DNA from: Grammothele lineata
Taxonomy: Eukaryota > Basidiomycota > Agaricomycetes > Polyporales > Polyporaceae
Direction of reading: 5' to 3'
DNA: 64,000 nt
NCBI GenBank assembly: GCA_002150815.3
Contig: NDFF03000033.1
Location: 558,001-622,000 of the forward strand
Below are positions 1 through 10,603 of this stretch, piece by piece. A program made the translations under genes and the position numbers. The stretch's first letter is position 1, and each line of letters begins with the position of its first letter. Under the pieces are notes generated by a model. The model had not been told where the DNA came from. It saw only the letters and a list, made by a program, of their open reading frames with translations, and did no database searches.

Positions 1-286
1 AGCAGTACGGGAGGTTGCTTAGCTTCCTCACAGCAAATTCGTGGCTGGAATTCAACCAAGGAAAACACTGTTGAGCTCACCTTCAGAATACGATGCTTTC
101 CAGCGTAAGTACTGAGTACCGGCGCAAGGTTATGATCGTGTCGTCTAACTGAGAACGCATAATCCGAGTACATCGGCCTCTACATAGTCCGGCACGTGAC
201 CTAGGTGCGAACCACGAATTCGCCACCTTGACCTCGAGCAACCACCACTAGTGACTGTCTACGTCCCGTCTACGCTTTCTTACCTC
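1..286. other. Upstream flank of the first gene
   Basis: No coding region that I can support lies here. It presumably holds the promoter and 5' leader of the gene starting at 287; no clear TATA box or other named motif is visible. Confidence 0.5.
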
Positions 287-1481
287 ATGTTCAAGAAACG
301 ATCTCGGCCGCCGCCAACTACGCGCAGAGCGCTCTCTGAGAGCGAAGAGGATGAATCTCGCATTGAGGATGAAGGGAATGAGGGAGGAGAGGAGAAGCTC
401 GCGTACGTACTGAAGCCCTTTAAATGTCCGCGTGGGTCCAACGTTGAGGACAATTGGCAACAGAGTCGCAGAGCTGATTGAGCTAAGGAAGCTACGCAAA
501 GCTCGCGAGGGGATTGACGTGACGAAGCTGTCGAAGGGAGATGTGAAGAAGAAGCGAAAGAGGCCGAAGGAAGGAGAGGAAGTGCAGTACGGGCTCAGGC
601 CAGGCGTGAGCCACGACAACGACGAGGAGTGAGTCATGCCGTTTTTTAGCTTGGGATACATCTGTTGAGTGATGTATCGTCTTAGGGAACCTGAAGATGC
701 GGAGACGAAGATGAGGAAAGCTGTGCGTTCGAACAACTTCACACAGCAGACAAATGCTCTTGACGTGGACAAGCATATGTACATTCCGTTCGCAGCTGCG
801 CATAATGTTGTGCTGACCACGCAATTTTTAGGATGGCCTACATTGAAGAGAATATGAAGCTCAAACGGGGAGCAAAGGCAGAGGAGGAGGCAGAGCAAGG
901 CCCAGCCGATCCATATGCGGAGCTTTTCCGCCTTACAGACAAACACAAGGATGCTCAGAAGAAGGAAGAGGAGGGGAGTGTGACGAACAGTCTCGCCATG
1001 CTAACGGCGATTCCGGAAGTGGATCTTGGCATGGAGTGAGTTCCCTTGCCATCTATGCGCCTTACTCGAAATCTGATACCTTTCAAGCACGCGCCTGAAG
1101 AACATCGAGGAGACAGAGAAGGCCAAACGGCAGATGTCCGAATTACGCAGAGAGCGTGGAGGGCAGGCGGGTGATGAAGCACATCTTGCTGCAGCGCGCT
1201 GTACGCAGATGCCATGTGTTCTATCACACTTCTTGTACTCACTGTGCTTCCAGTCTACCGGCCGAATCTCAAGGCCAAATCCGACGCAGATATCATGCGA
1301 GACGCCAAATTGGAGGCCATGGGGCTTCGTCCCGACGACCACGAACACCGACGACCCTCGGACCGGGCGCAGATGGCTACCGACGAACTGGTGCGTCTTG
1401 CGCCATTCTCGCTCACGCGTATCTCATTCACCGGGACTCTTGCAGGTCATGGAACGTTTCAAGAAGAGGATGCGCAAATGA
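287..1481 (+). CDS. C9orf78 / Tls1-family splicing-associated protein
   Basis: Seven exons (287-402, 464-628, 686-778, 832-1035, 1088-1200, 1254-1390, 1446-1481) give 287 residues in frame. Seen: an acidic, Ser-rich N-terminus (SESEEDESRIEDE), the ELIELRKLRKAREGID segment, a short HMMAYIEEN-type motif, the hallmark IPEVDLGM block, and a basic C-terminus ending ERFKKRMRK. These match the C9orf78 (HCA59)/fission yeast Tls1 family in order and spacing. Known for the family: nuclear proteins that bind the spliceosomal helicase Brr2/SNRNP200 and affect splicing, in fission yeast including shelterin transcripts. The start at 287 is chosen because the family begins with a short basic stretch (MFKKRSR) before the acidic region. 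The intron 1036-1087 must end in AAG to keep the conserved block in frame. Confidence 0.9.
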
Positions 1482-1981
1482 TTGGGGTATTCGCATAACT
1501 TATTACTGGACCAGTGTAGTTTCTTTTGTACCGCTAATTGGCTCTGACCATCGCTTCATGTAAGACAGGCTCGTTTCTTGATCACGCAGCCGCCGCGAAG
1601 TCCTTCGTTTGTCGCTCTCACATCTCACTATGTTACTCATCCTGTCTGACTGCTTCCCCGAAGCCTCAATATGGCGTAGACCATACAGGTTCCGGGATAG
1701 GTTGGTGCTTGACCATAGGATTACAACTTGAGCGTTACCGCTCTCAGCGCCGCCACCCTACTACTTACGAGGTTGCTTGTGGACATGCATAAGTCACGCA
1801 AAAGGGCATGTCCTAGGAGCCCAGGCCGAGTCGCCGGTCTACCCCTAAGGAAATAGCGATATTCCTTGGTGGCTTCCAGCTCGCACATTGGGCGTTTGGA
1901 CAAAGTTTGATAGAACCATCGCAGGCAGCCGCTGCCAGTGCCCAAAACCAAGTGCTCGAAGGCTCGCTCTCGCCGATCGAT
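1482..1981. other. Intergenic, 500 bases
   Basis: Between the 3' end of the Tls1-like gene and the HET-protein start. Short open frames here have no recognisable sequence or splice logic. I see nothing functional beyond presumed 3' end and promoter sequence. Confidence 0.5.
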
Positions 1982-4183
1982 ATGGCCTCAACTGATCCCT
2001 CCTCTGGCCACTACATTACGACCGATATGATCGTTCCCGGTAGCTCTACCCCTCCGGCGACCGCCAATCGCCCAGCACAAACTGCAGCGGCAGAAGCCAA
2101 GTTTGTTCAGATATTCCATGTTTGGGCCGTTCTACTCACCACTTATCGGGTTCATCAGTTTCTCTGGCGGAAAACCATCCATATGCGAACGGTGTCGCCA
2201 ATTCCTCTTGTCTTTCTGGAGATCACAACGGACCTCCGCGCCGCATACCGCCAGTACGGAAATCAAAGTTCACATCAAGGACTTAGAAGCAGGGATAGAG
2301 TTGGACTGTCGCTGGTGTTGGTTTGTGTTGCGAGAAGTGGGTAGCTCAGTGCGAGAGGAGCTCGATGACGAGGTCACGCTGAAGCTGGAGTTTGGTCTCA
2401 ATCATTCCAACGTGCGTAATAAATGGTATCAAAGCCTTCAAATCTCCAGCTCCGAATATTACTTATATGCCCATGAAGGTGTGTTTCTTTATCTTCCGGG
2501 CACCAAGGCCATTTCCCTATTATTTTCTCAGGCGACCCCTCCTCAAACCATGTCACTGGAAGGGGGCTAATCAGAGACGTCAGTGCTGCTAGCTCCATAG
2601 CCCTTATAAAGGAGAGCATCGACTGTTGTCTAAACAACCCAAACGAACACTCGAGCTGCGCTCACCTCGAAGGCCTTGACCCCGTCATGCCTACTCGGGT
2701 CGTAGACTGCACCGATCCCTCTCATCCGCAGCTCTTCGAAACACGTGGTGCACGGGGTCGCTACGTTGCCCTCAGTTACGTTTGGGGAGAAGACCAACCG
2801 CATAAGACTACGACTCTGAACATAGCGGAGTACATGTCTATCATTCATCCTACGCGCCTCCCACGAACTATCTGCGACGCAATCACTACCACTGCCTCAC
2901 TCGGACTCAGGTACCTCTGGGCCGACACGCTTTGCATCATCCAGGACTCGGAATCCGATCGCAACTGCGAGCTCGCGCGCATGCAGGACATCTACAGTGA
3001 GGCTCATATCACAATCGTCGCTGCGAGTGCCCGCCGCGCTAGCGAGGGCTTTTTGCAAGACCGCCCAGACATCTCCATAGAAGACACCGCACTCCCTTTC
3101 GTGCTGCCGGACGATTCCGGAACTATTGGGACCATCTGGGCGAGTCGCCTCCGACATGGACCTCAATATGCAGGCAGCGAACCGATCAGTGGACGCGGAT
3201 GGTGCTTTCAGGAGAGCGTCCTCTCTCCCCGCTGCGTCGTCTTCGCCTCCCACACAGTGCTATACCAATGTCTCTCTACGCTCGAGTGCCTCGGGTGTGC
3301 GGCGAACCCGTGTTGGACAGACGGAGGACGCGTCGAGACTGCACGCCAGTATAAACTCCCCTCCCCGGCTGCTCTGGACTCGCGCGCGTATGAAGGGAGG
3401 GTACACAACATCTGGAAGGCGCTCCTTCAGGACTACTCGCGCACAGCAGTCAGCGTGTCCGGCGACCGACTTGTCGCGCTTGCTGGAGTCGCAGAGCGTT
3501 TCAACGGGACATTACGTACGGAATATCTCGCTGGCTTGTGGAAGGCGAACCTTTTGGAGCTCTTGCAATGGTATACGGAGACGAGGCACCCCCCGGAACT
3601 CCCTGCCCCCGCACCCCGACCTCAAAAATATCGTGCCCCAACTTGGTCGTGGGCATCCATCGACGGAGGGATTATGTTCGAGGAGAGGCAGTGGACAGAC
3701 AAGGTGCTCGCGGAAATTGTACGGTGCGAGACAACGCTACGACACGATGAACTTCCTTATGGCGAGGTCACACACGGCATCCTCGTTCTTCGCGCTCCCG
3801 TTATGTCTTGCAGGCTCACTTGGGATCCGCAAAATCTCCACGCTGACGTATACATTAGCATCGAGGGCGATATGGATGAGCGCAACGACAGCGACCCCTG
3901 TGGCTCCGGCCGCCTCGTCAAGGTTGGAATATGCAAGCCCGACAGTACCGACGAAGTCGTCCAGATGACGCGGTGGATCTCAATGGTGCTACTGGCGCAG
4001 GTCGAAGGCTACCCGAAAGATGGGTTTGTTGGCGTCATAATTGAACCCCAAGGGCAGCAGTACCGCCGAGTTGGATGGTTCGCAAATAACGTGGATAGTA
4101 GAATGTGGAACGAATTGGGAACGTATGAAAAATCCCAAGAAGCCCTCTACCACGCGCAACCTGTTAAAATTGAGATTATTTGA
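1982..4183 (+). CDS. HET-domain (heterokaryon incompatibility) protein
   Basis: Three exons (1982-2100, 2159-2478, 2532-4183) encode 696 residues. The N-terminus carries the Cys-rich stretch usual before HET domains (ICERCRQF, then CRWCWFVL), then a TRVVDC segment leading into the HET domain: RYVALSYVWG, LRYLWADTLCIIQD, the IYSEAHITIVAAS block and GRGWCFQE. Known for the family: HET domains control nonself recognition and can trigger cell death when incompatible hyphae fuse; in basidiomycetes they are numerous and mostly uncharacterised. No NACHT, WD or other partner domain follows; the C-terminal third is unassigned apart from a Trp-rich APTWSWASIDG motif common after the HET core. The upstream exons are inferred from matching phases and the conserved Cys motifs. 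Start 1982 is the first in-frame ATG; the exact 5' end is less certain. Confidence 0.88.
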
Positions 4184-4470
4184 GGCAGTTCGTCACATAA
4201 TCAAATTTTGTCTTCACGAGTAGTATCGGGACGTCGTGTTGTATGTAATCCAATCGAGGACCTTTGAAGTAGCTTCCGACGGATGGCCGGCGCTGAAGCG
4301 CTGAATGGGCGCCCCTAGACACCTTTCCATCTACTATCAATAACTGCGTCATTCACAAAGTGTGTGGCGTAAAATCCCTCTAAAACAGTAAATTTGGGCC
4401 GGGGAATGTATCATATGCTTTTAGAGGCTCTTACGTATTCTCAATGGGCCCAAAAAGGCTAAAAAGGAAG
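4184..4470. other. Intergenic between HET gene and tRNA
   Basis: No gene. A run of T on the minus strand (complement of 4461-4465, AAAAA on plus) lies just past the tRNA 3' end and fits an RNA polymerase III terminator. Confidence 0.6.
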
Positions 4471-4571
4471 TCCTTCGAGCCGGGATCGAACCAGCGACAT
4501 TGAGATAAACCCGGGTTACACGGGCTGTAGCCAATTACAGTCTCACGCTCTTCCAACTGAGCTATCGAAGG
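4471..4571 (-). tRNA. tRNA-Tyr (GTA) with intron
   Basis: On the minus strand the acceptor stem is CCTTCGA paired with TCGAAGG plus discriminator A. The first pair is C1-G72, the eukaryotic tRNA-Tyr identity pair. The D arm is GCTC/GAGC, the anticodon stem TGAGA/TCTCA holds loop CTGTAA, and the T arm is GCTGG-TTCGATC-CCGGC. About 28 bases lie between position 37 and the 3' half of the anticodon arm, the canonical position for a nuclear tRNA intron. The TTCGATC loop serves as B box. CCA is not encoded, as expected for a nuclear gene. A T-run terminator follows. Splicing would remove the intron to give a normal 73-base body. Confidence 0.95.
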
Positions 4572-4618
4572 CTCAGAAAAGTTTCCAATTTATCTTCAAT
4601 AGAGTACTTTGGCTCACT

Positions 4619-4910
4619 AGAAGTGCAAGATTTTGGCACCGAGGGGTCCTGCTCAGGCCGTGCTACATATTTCACCTTCAGAAAATGTATATATTCGATA
4701 GGTGCTGTCTAGAATATGACGCGTAATATTCTGGGGGGGGGGGAACAGAGAAGAACCGTGACCGCAGCAAGTTGACTCCCGAGTGAGACAGAAGTGCAAG
4801 CTGGAGACGCCCAACCACACCGCAAGACGCTGAGGATGTCTGCGACCTCACTCTCAGCTCAATGCGTCGAACACTGCTTAAGAAAATTATACACTGTATC
4901 CTATAACACA
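4619..4910 (+). repeat. Left terminal inverted repeat
   Basis: Left arm of the foldback element; pairs with the reverse complement of 5236-5524. Contains an 11-G run near 4733-4743 and an internal AGAAGTGCAAG copy near 4790. Confidence 0.88.
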
Positions 4911-5235
4911 ATTTTTTTTTCCGCTCGCAATACTAACGCTGGACTAGTATAAGTGCAAGGTGAGATAGAAGTGCAAGCCCGAGCGTCCTGATTCAACTAT
5001 CCCCGCTACCGTCACGCGTAAAAATCAGAGAAAATCATATGGTGTTATTTTAGGTAAACTTTCCGCCCTCAATTGAGTAGCTATACATTCTGGGAAGATG
5101 CACCAGCAGTATGTCAGAAAAAGTGTGTTTCAAGGCGTCGGTGAGCGTCTATGCGGGCCTGCGATACTCGGATGGCCACCACTTAAACTCTCTTATGTTC
5201 TTTACGCTAGTACGACAGTTTTCTGAGTACAACGA

Positions 5236-5524
5236 GTGTGTTATTAGATACAGTGTATAATTTTCTTAAGCAGTGTTCGACGCATTGAGCTGAGAGTGAG
5301 GTCGCAGACATCCTCAGCGTCTTGCGGTGTGGTTGGGCGTCTCCAGCTTGCACTTCTGTCTCACTCGGGAGTCAACTTGCTGCGGTCACGGTTCTTCTCT
5401 GTTCCCCCCCCCAGAATATTACGCGTCATACTCTAGACAGCACCTATCGAATATATACATTGTCTGAAGGTAATATGTAGCACGGCCTGAGCAGGACCCC
5501 TCGGTGCCAAAATCTTGCACTTCT
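5236..5524 (-). repeat. Right terminal inverted repeat
   Basis: Right arm of the foldback element, reverse complement of 4619-4910 with few substitutions. The homopolymer here is 9 C. Confidence 0.88.
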
Positions 5525-5684
5525 GGTCCACCGTCAGTATACGCGGTTTAGACGGTAGGATACCGCCCAAGGCAAATCGAATGGGTGACATAACTAGGGT
5601 AGAAGCATGGTACAAGTGGCTACAGTGTCACATGGAGGTACTGCGTACAACTAATTCATGAGTAGTTATACATGTATGGATGAC

Positions 5685-7200
5685 CTATGTCGCCTCGACA
5701 GCCGGAGAGGCTCGCGAAACGGAAACATGCCCTGCTTCTGTTCGCAACCGCTCTTCGTCATCTGGGCGGTTAGGTGAAGCCGAAGGAATGTTCTGGGGTA
5801 CCGAATGGGATGAATCACCTGGAAGGGTGGACCGGTGGGAGGACAATTCCGTGGTAGCTGTGGAATCATGCCCTTGTAACAGAGACTCAGGAGGCCGCAA
5901 TCCTCCACGTCGTAAACGCGGCGCGATTGACTGCCGTCTGTCGTCAATGAGGTCTGAAGTAGTGGATCTTCGCGACAACGCAGCCAATGTCGATGTGCGG
6001 GGGGAGGGAGATGTCGATGCCGTCATCGAATACCACATCTGTGATGAGCTGGGTGGTTGGCCGGTTGAGGATGATTCCGCTCCTCCATCAATTGCCGGTG
6101 TAGAAGCTGTAGTCGGGGGAGATGTTCCTGCCCGACGACGTGCAAGAAACGTGCCAGAGTCCGCAGACCGACCACCACTGCCATCTGGAGAATATTCTCC
6201 AGGCGTTGTGTCGCCGCTATGGGTTACCCTTTCGGCGGGCTCCGTATAGGGCGGACGGCGATCATCGTCAGTACCTGTGGCCAGGCTGCGAATGAGAGAG
6301 CGGCGGCGGGTACTGAAATGAGCAAAATCGTGTCTATCTATGGGTCGTGAGCGGTGAGGCCGATGTATAGTAGGTTGCCGGGAAAGGGTGGATGATGCAG
6401 GTCCACTTAGCCCCGGCCATAGGCTGGAAAGTTGAGTGGTAGATTCGGTGGGTGGGTTCAATACCCATGACCCGGTAAGAGTAGGCTCTGGTGATTGTGC
6501 AGAGTCCCTGGCCCGGTCTGGGGAACGTGGCACGTAACTTGACGAACTTGACGAGAAGTAGGCGTCGTATAGATCCGTGTTGATTTGTGCTCCTTCGAGT
6601 GGTTCCCCGCGGCCCAACATAGACCCATATTCTTCTTCCCCTTCAGACTCAGAAAGCCTGTCGTGAATGGAAGTATACGGGCGAGAATGCGGCAATGGAA
6701 TGTAGCGTCGTGCCCTGTCTCTTATACTGCCATGGCCGCCACGGTAGATGTGAAGAGGTGCAGCTTGCATCCGCAGACTCTTGGCTGTGCGCTCTGAGAT
6801 AAGGCGTCGGTCTGAAGGACTCTGTCGAGTTCGACGTTCGGCCAGTTCCTGCCATACATGTCTGAGACCTAGCAAAAAGAATAGACAACAGCCATAACAC
6901 ACCTTGACCAGTACATCGACCAGAGATGTCGTAAAGGAGTCCCCTTCGTCGAGCTCCTCCACAAATTTCTCATAGGTGATGGTGGGTGCGTCATTTTCTA
7001 CTTGCATCCGTTTAATGGTGCCCTGCCTGGATATCTTGGTCAGCAGGAACGCTGAGGAACTCAGGACTTGAATCACTCACACCAGGCTCTTCATTTTGTG
7101 ACGGAGCACTTCATCGTGGTGCTCAAGAGTCCTAGGAACGAGATACCTGCTGAGCAACAGAGCGGCTTGCGAGGGCTACCCCGACGAACCATTTGCCCAT
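5685..7200 (-). CDS. Unrecognised Ser/Pro/Arg-rich protein
   Basis: Best model: exons 7200-7190, 7131-7081, 7026-6903 and 6848-5685, giving 449 residues. Residues 1 to about 90 look helical and conserved in character (EHHDEVLRHKMKSLV, ITYEKFVEELDEGD, SLVDVLVK). The rest is low-complexity and polar, rich in Ser, Pro, Arg and Thr, with acidic SESEGEEEYG, and is probably disordered. The first exon is only 11 bases; its 58-base intron is the only one I found that restores frame. The 6902-6849 intron (54 bases, no stop) is optional, because reading through also stays open and would add a Cys/Leu-rich stretch. I do not recognise a family and assign no function. It is divergent from TFIIB. Confidence 0.6.
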
Positions 7201-7698
7201 AGCGAGGAGAGAGGAAGAGGACAGTGACGGTGGCTGAGCGTGGACGGGTGAGCGGTGCGGAGGACAATGGGATAAGACGAGCCCTGGGAGATTCTGATTG
7301 GAGGGCGGTTTATTACTCCTTGCTGCATTTGCTGACAAAGAAATGCCCCCGATAAGTAAACTCCTGACTCCGCTTGAGGCGCGGATACCTGGCTCCGTCC
7401 GGACTCCGGGTGCGGGGGCACGCCAACGCTTCTTGTCGCCTACCATCACCATCGCAAACGTCGACGTACCTTCCGCGAGGTCCACGACGTTACATTTGCT
7501 TGGTTTTGCGCAGTGGTATGTTGTCTCATCCTTATTGTCGTTTCGAAAGATGATTCCACCAAGCGCAGACGACTAGGCCGTTGACTACGCTGCCGCGCCC
7601 TTTCTCCCCATCCCTCTGCACTCGCTCTCTCCCATTACCCATCCCTCACACACACTCATTCTCCTCGGCTCCTATCGCACGCATAGCCCACATCTGCC
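7201..7698. promoter_or_regulatory. Divergent promoter region, unknown gene / TFIIB
   Basis: 498 bases separate the two start codons. The part before TFIIB is strongly C/T-rich on the plus strand (about 7575-7690), typical of leaders of highly expressed fungal genes. No defined factor sites were recognised. Confidence 0.5.
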
Positions 7699-8827
7699 AT
7701 GGCCTACTCTCAGCCCTTTCCCCTCGCCCAGCCGATCCAGAAGGTTCAGCAACCGACGTTCGGGCCAGACCTTGCTGTCCGTCTCATCTGCCCTGAATGC
7801 CGAGACCCGAACCCGAACATCGTCGAGGAGTTCAGCAGCGGAGACCTCGTCTGTGGCACTTGTGGGCTAGTGTTGGGCGATAGGATTGTCGACACCAGGA
7901 GCGAGTGGAGGGTAAGTTATATCTAATCTTTCACTGTCGCCGTCTCCCATCGTCGTGAGCCTGCCCCCTTAAATGACTATCTAGACGTTCGCGAACGATG
8001 AGGGTGACGACCCGTCCCGTGTCGGAGCGGCGTCGGATCCTTTGATGGACGGCATCGAGCAACTCGATACTAGTATCTCGTTCAAGGACGGCGGATCCGG
8101 CCTTGCGAAAGAGCTGCAGCGAGCAAATCACCGAGCCAAAGGTGCGAGCTCAGAACGCAACCTCCTCCAAGCCTTCCGCGATATCTCGAGCTGGTGCGAC
8201 CAGTTCTCCCTCCCTAAAACCATCTCCGACATCGCGAAACAACTCTACAAACGTTCGGACGAAGAGAAGCTGCTGCGCGGAAAGCCCCTCGAGGCTGTCA
8301 TCGCTGCATGCATCTTCATCGCCTGCCGCCAGGCTCATGTTCCCCGTACGTTCCGCGAGATCTGTAACCTCACTCAAGTCAGCAAGAAAGTCCTCGGCCA
8401 GTGCTACAAGGCGTTGGAGCAGGCCTTTAACCTGACTCCTGGCGCGTCTCAGGACCGCCATGCGCACACACCGAGCGCCACCACCGGTGCCGAGGACCTC
8501 CTCGTACGGTATTGCAACCATCTCGACCTGCCCCCTGCCGTCCAGCCTATATGTTCCGACATCATCATCAAGGCTCGCGAGCTGGGCATTGCTGACGGTC
8601 GTTCTCCGGTCTCCATCGCCGGTGGCGCCATCTACTTCACGTGCTGTCTGCTCGACAAGCCGAAAACCGTGCGCGAGATCAGCGCGGTTGCTGGCGTCAG
8701 CGAGGGTACAATCAAGCTGGTGTACCGGCTGTACTACGCGGACAAGGAGAGGTTAGTGAAGGAGGAGTGGATTAAGGAGGGAAAGGCGAAGTTGGAGAGG
8801 CTGCCGGTTGAGAGTGGGTCCAAGTAA
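7699..8827 (+). CDS. SUA7: Transcription initiation factor IIB
   Basis: Exons 7699-7911 and 7985-8827 encode 351 residues. The N-terminal zinc ribbon is seen as CPECRD and [20 protein letters not shown], with the B-finger segment following. Two cyclin-like repeats follow, the first around [22 protein letters not shown] through [18 protein letters not shown], the second around [14 protein letters not shown] through [22 protein letters not shown]. Length and order match TFIIB rather than the longer Brf1. Role from the family: bridges TBP/promoter and RNA polymerase II and sets the transcription start site. The single intron sits just after the B-finger region. Confidence 0.97.
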
Positions 8828-8993
8828 GGACGGGAGCTGGCTGGAACCCTCTACTCTACACTTACGAAAATGCATAATATGCGTCGCTCACTGTATGTTT
8901 ATGTATATGACAATGCAATTGACATTATGATCATGTCATCGCATGGACCCCCAGATGATATGGATATAAACGAAAGGCTCAGCGTCGAGGATC

Positions 8994-10202
8994 TCAACGT
9001 CTGCCTGCCTTGCTCTTCTTGCCCCCACCTCTCGCAAGACAAGCGCTACCCTTTCCTTTGCTCACTGAACGGATCGCCTTCCTTACGTTCAGAACTTCGT
9101 CTCCATCCGACGCGGACTTTTTCGACTTCTTTGCGGCAGGATCCTTGTCAAGCTTGGACAGGATAGAGAGGTTATGCGACTTCTCGCGGTCTGCCGATAT
9201 TTCGGTGGGGTCAAACTGACAAGGTATCAGGTTAAGTCTTGACTATTCCACCATCTAGCAGAAGCTCTCACCTTTCGTTTGATCCCCTTGAGTTTTTTCT
9301 CTCCTTCCAACTTCTTATCGAATTTTCCCATGCTCGCGGTACTTGTCCGTGTCACGGCAAGCGTCCTATCAATTGTCTTTTTTCGGTCGCCCGCACTCGG
9401 ACCCGCATGTGTCTGGGCGGCGCGAGCGAGGTTTGCCTGGTGTTGCCGTTCGTTCTTGACCACGCGTGCCTTGCGCTCGTCGCGCGCCTTCTTCGCGGGA
9501 TCAAAGTCGATATCTATGATACGAAGGATGAGTCGTTAGAACGATACGCAACTTAAGCCGCAGCACACAGGAGAGGTAAAGAGTACGAGAGCTACGAGGG
9601 TTGTAGGAGCTACAGACGTACCGGCATTCGCGGGGACCTCCGTCGCCCACTGCACCTCCTTGTCCTTATTCGCGCCCTTCCAACCCCAACGGTCAACCCA
9701 ATCCTGCTTCTCCTCGTCCCAGACTTTCTTGTCTCTCCGCTTCTTCTGAATACCCTTCGCTTTAGCGAACTGCTCCCACTTAGTCGGCGGCTTCGGTTTT
9801 GGTAGTGGTTTGGCACGGGGGAGTAGTGTTGTGGGTGGCGGGAGTTGCGCGAGGGGGCCGTCGTCGGACGATACAGTCGGGAGAGAAAAAAGGGAGGCGA
9901 TCAGAGTTTGTGCGCCGTCGCGGGCAGTGGACATGAGGTATTCTTCGAGGTCGGCCCTATTGCGGTGACTGTTAACCCTATAGACATGCAAATTTGTATT
10001 TGATAGACTCACTCGTATGACTCTGCATCCACAGGGTTCAAGTCGGTGACCACGAGCGATCCTGCGTCGACTTCGAGAGGCACATCCTTCTCTACTGTGA
10101 CGGCCTTTCTGCCAATGGAGAGGAATTACACTCTGCACAACATATCGACAAGTAGCCTTACTGTTTCGCTTCATGTGCTGCAAGAATGTCTGAGACGTCC
10201 AT
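8994..10202 (-). CDS. RRS1: Ribosome biogenesis regulatory protein Rrs1
   Basis: Five exons (10202-10162, 10108-10013, 9956-9622, 9513-9272, 9215-8994) encode 311 residues. Seen: DVSDILAAHE at the start, VTDLNPVDAESYE, LIASLFSLP, the signature LPKPKPPTKWEQFAKAKGIQ with basic KKRRDKKVWDE and WVDRWGWKGAN, then DFDPAKKARDERKARV and a Lys-rich tail. These are the ordered motifs of Rrs1, a nucleolar protein that with Rpf2 recruits 5S RNP to pre-60S particles. The tail (KGKGSACLARGGGKKSKAGRR region) is likely nucleolar targeting. It converges with TFIIB, 166 bases between stops. Confidence 0.96.
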
Positions 10203-10603
10203 GGCGCTGAATATGTATGTCCTTAGACTAAGAAGCAAAGCAGAGAATTGCAGTCGAGAAGGTACGGTGAAGCGCCCAAAGTCCCACAAATTCTCGATCA
10301 CGCGCATGCGTGCGTCTCGGCTATCTCGTGGATATATATGGGAGGCGTTTAAGATCCTCCAACCTCAGCAATCACCTGTTCGCGAATCATAACTTCGGCC
10401 GGTGGTGGCGAAGAGGAATAGATTGGGCAGTTACAGCGCCAATAGCTGCATGAGGAATTTTTCAAGCTGGTTCTGACAGAGTTCTTTACAACATTTTAAC
10501 GTCGGCGATGAAGCCTTACGAAGAGTAGTAGGCGATAATACAATGTGGTACAGCTGCGTTTATTCTTCTGGTGACCTCGCGTAGTCGCCTAAAGGGCGAC
10601 GAC
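10203..10603. other. Intergenic, RRS1 promoter / TIP41 3' end
   Basis: 401 bases between the RRS1 start and the TIP41 stop, both on the minus strand. Nothing coding is supported. Confidence 0.5.

Larger units (their letters stand above)
4619..5524. mobile_element. 906-base foldback/MITE-like element with long TIRs
   Basis: Left arm 4619 to about 4910 is an almost perfect inverted copy of 5236-5524 (about 290 bases per arm). Both outer ends begin AGAAGTGCAAGATTTTGG. Only a few mismatches separate the arms, plus a homopolymer difference (11 G left, 9 C right), so the element looks young. The middle (about 325 bases) has no coding capacity. AGTGCAAG recurs inside each arm and in the middle (near 4790, 4952 and 4967), like subterminal repeats bound by a transposase. 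No transposase is encoded, so it is non-autonomous. I could not find a clear target-site duplication: flanking bases GGCTCACT and GGTCCACC do not match. Confidence 0.85.

Noticed and set aside
4678..4911. 77-residue frame inside the left TIR
   Set aside because: Duplicated in the right arm, no protein features; a by-product of the inverted repeat.
5680..6249. 189-residue plus-strand frame
   Set aside because: Antisense to the Ser-rich unknown protein; no start context or motif.
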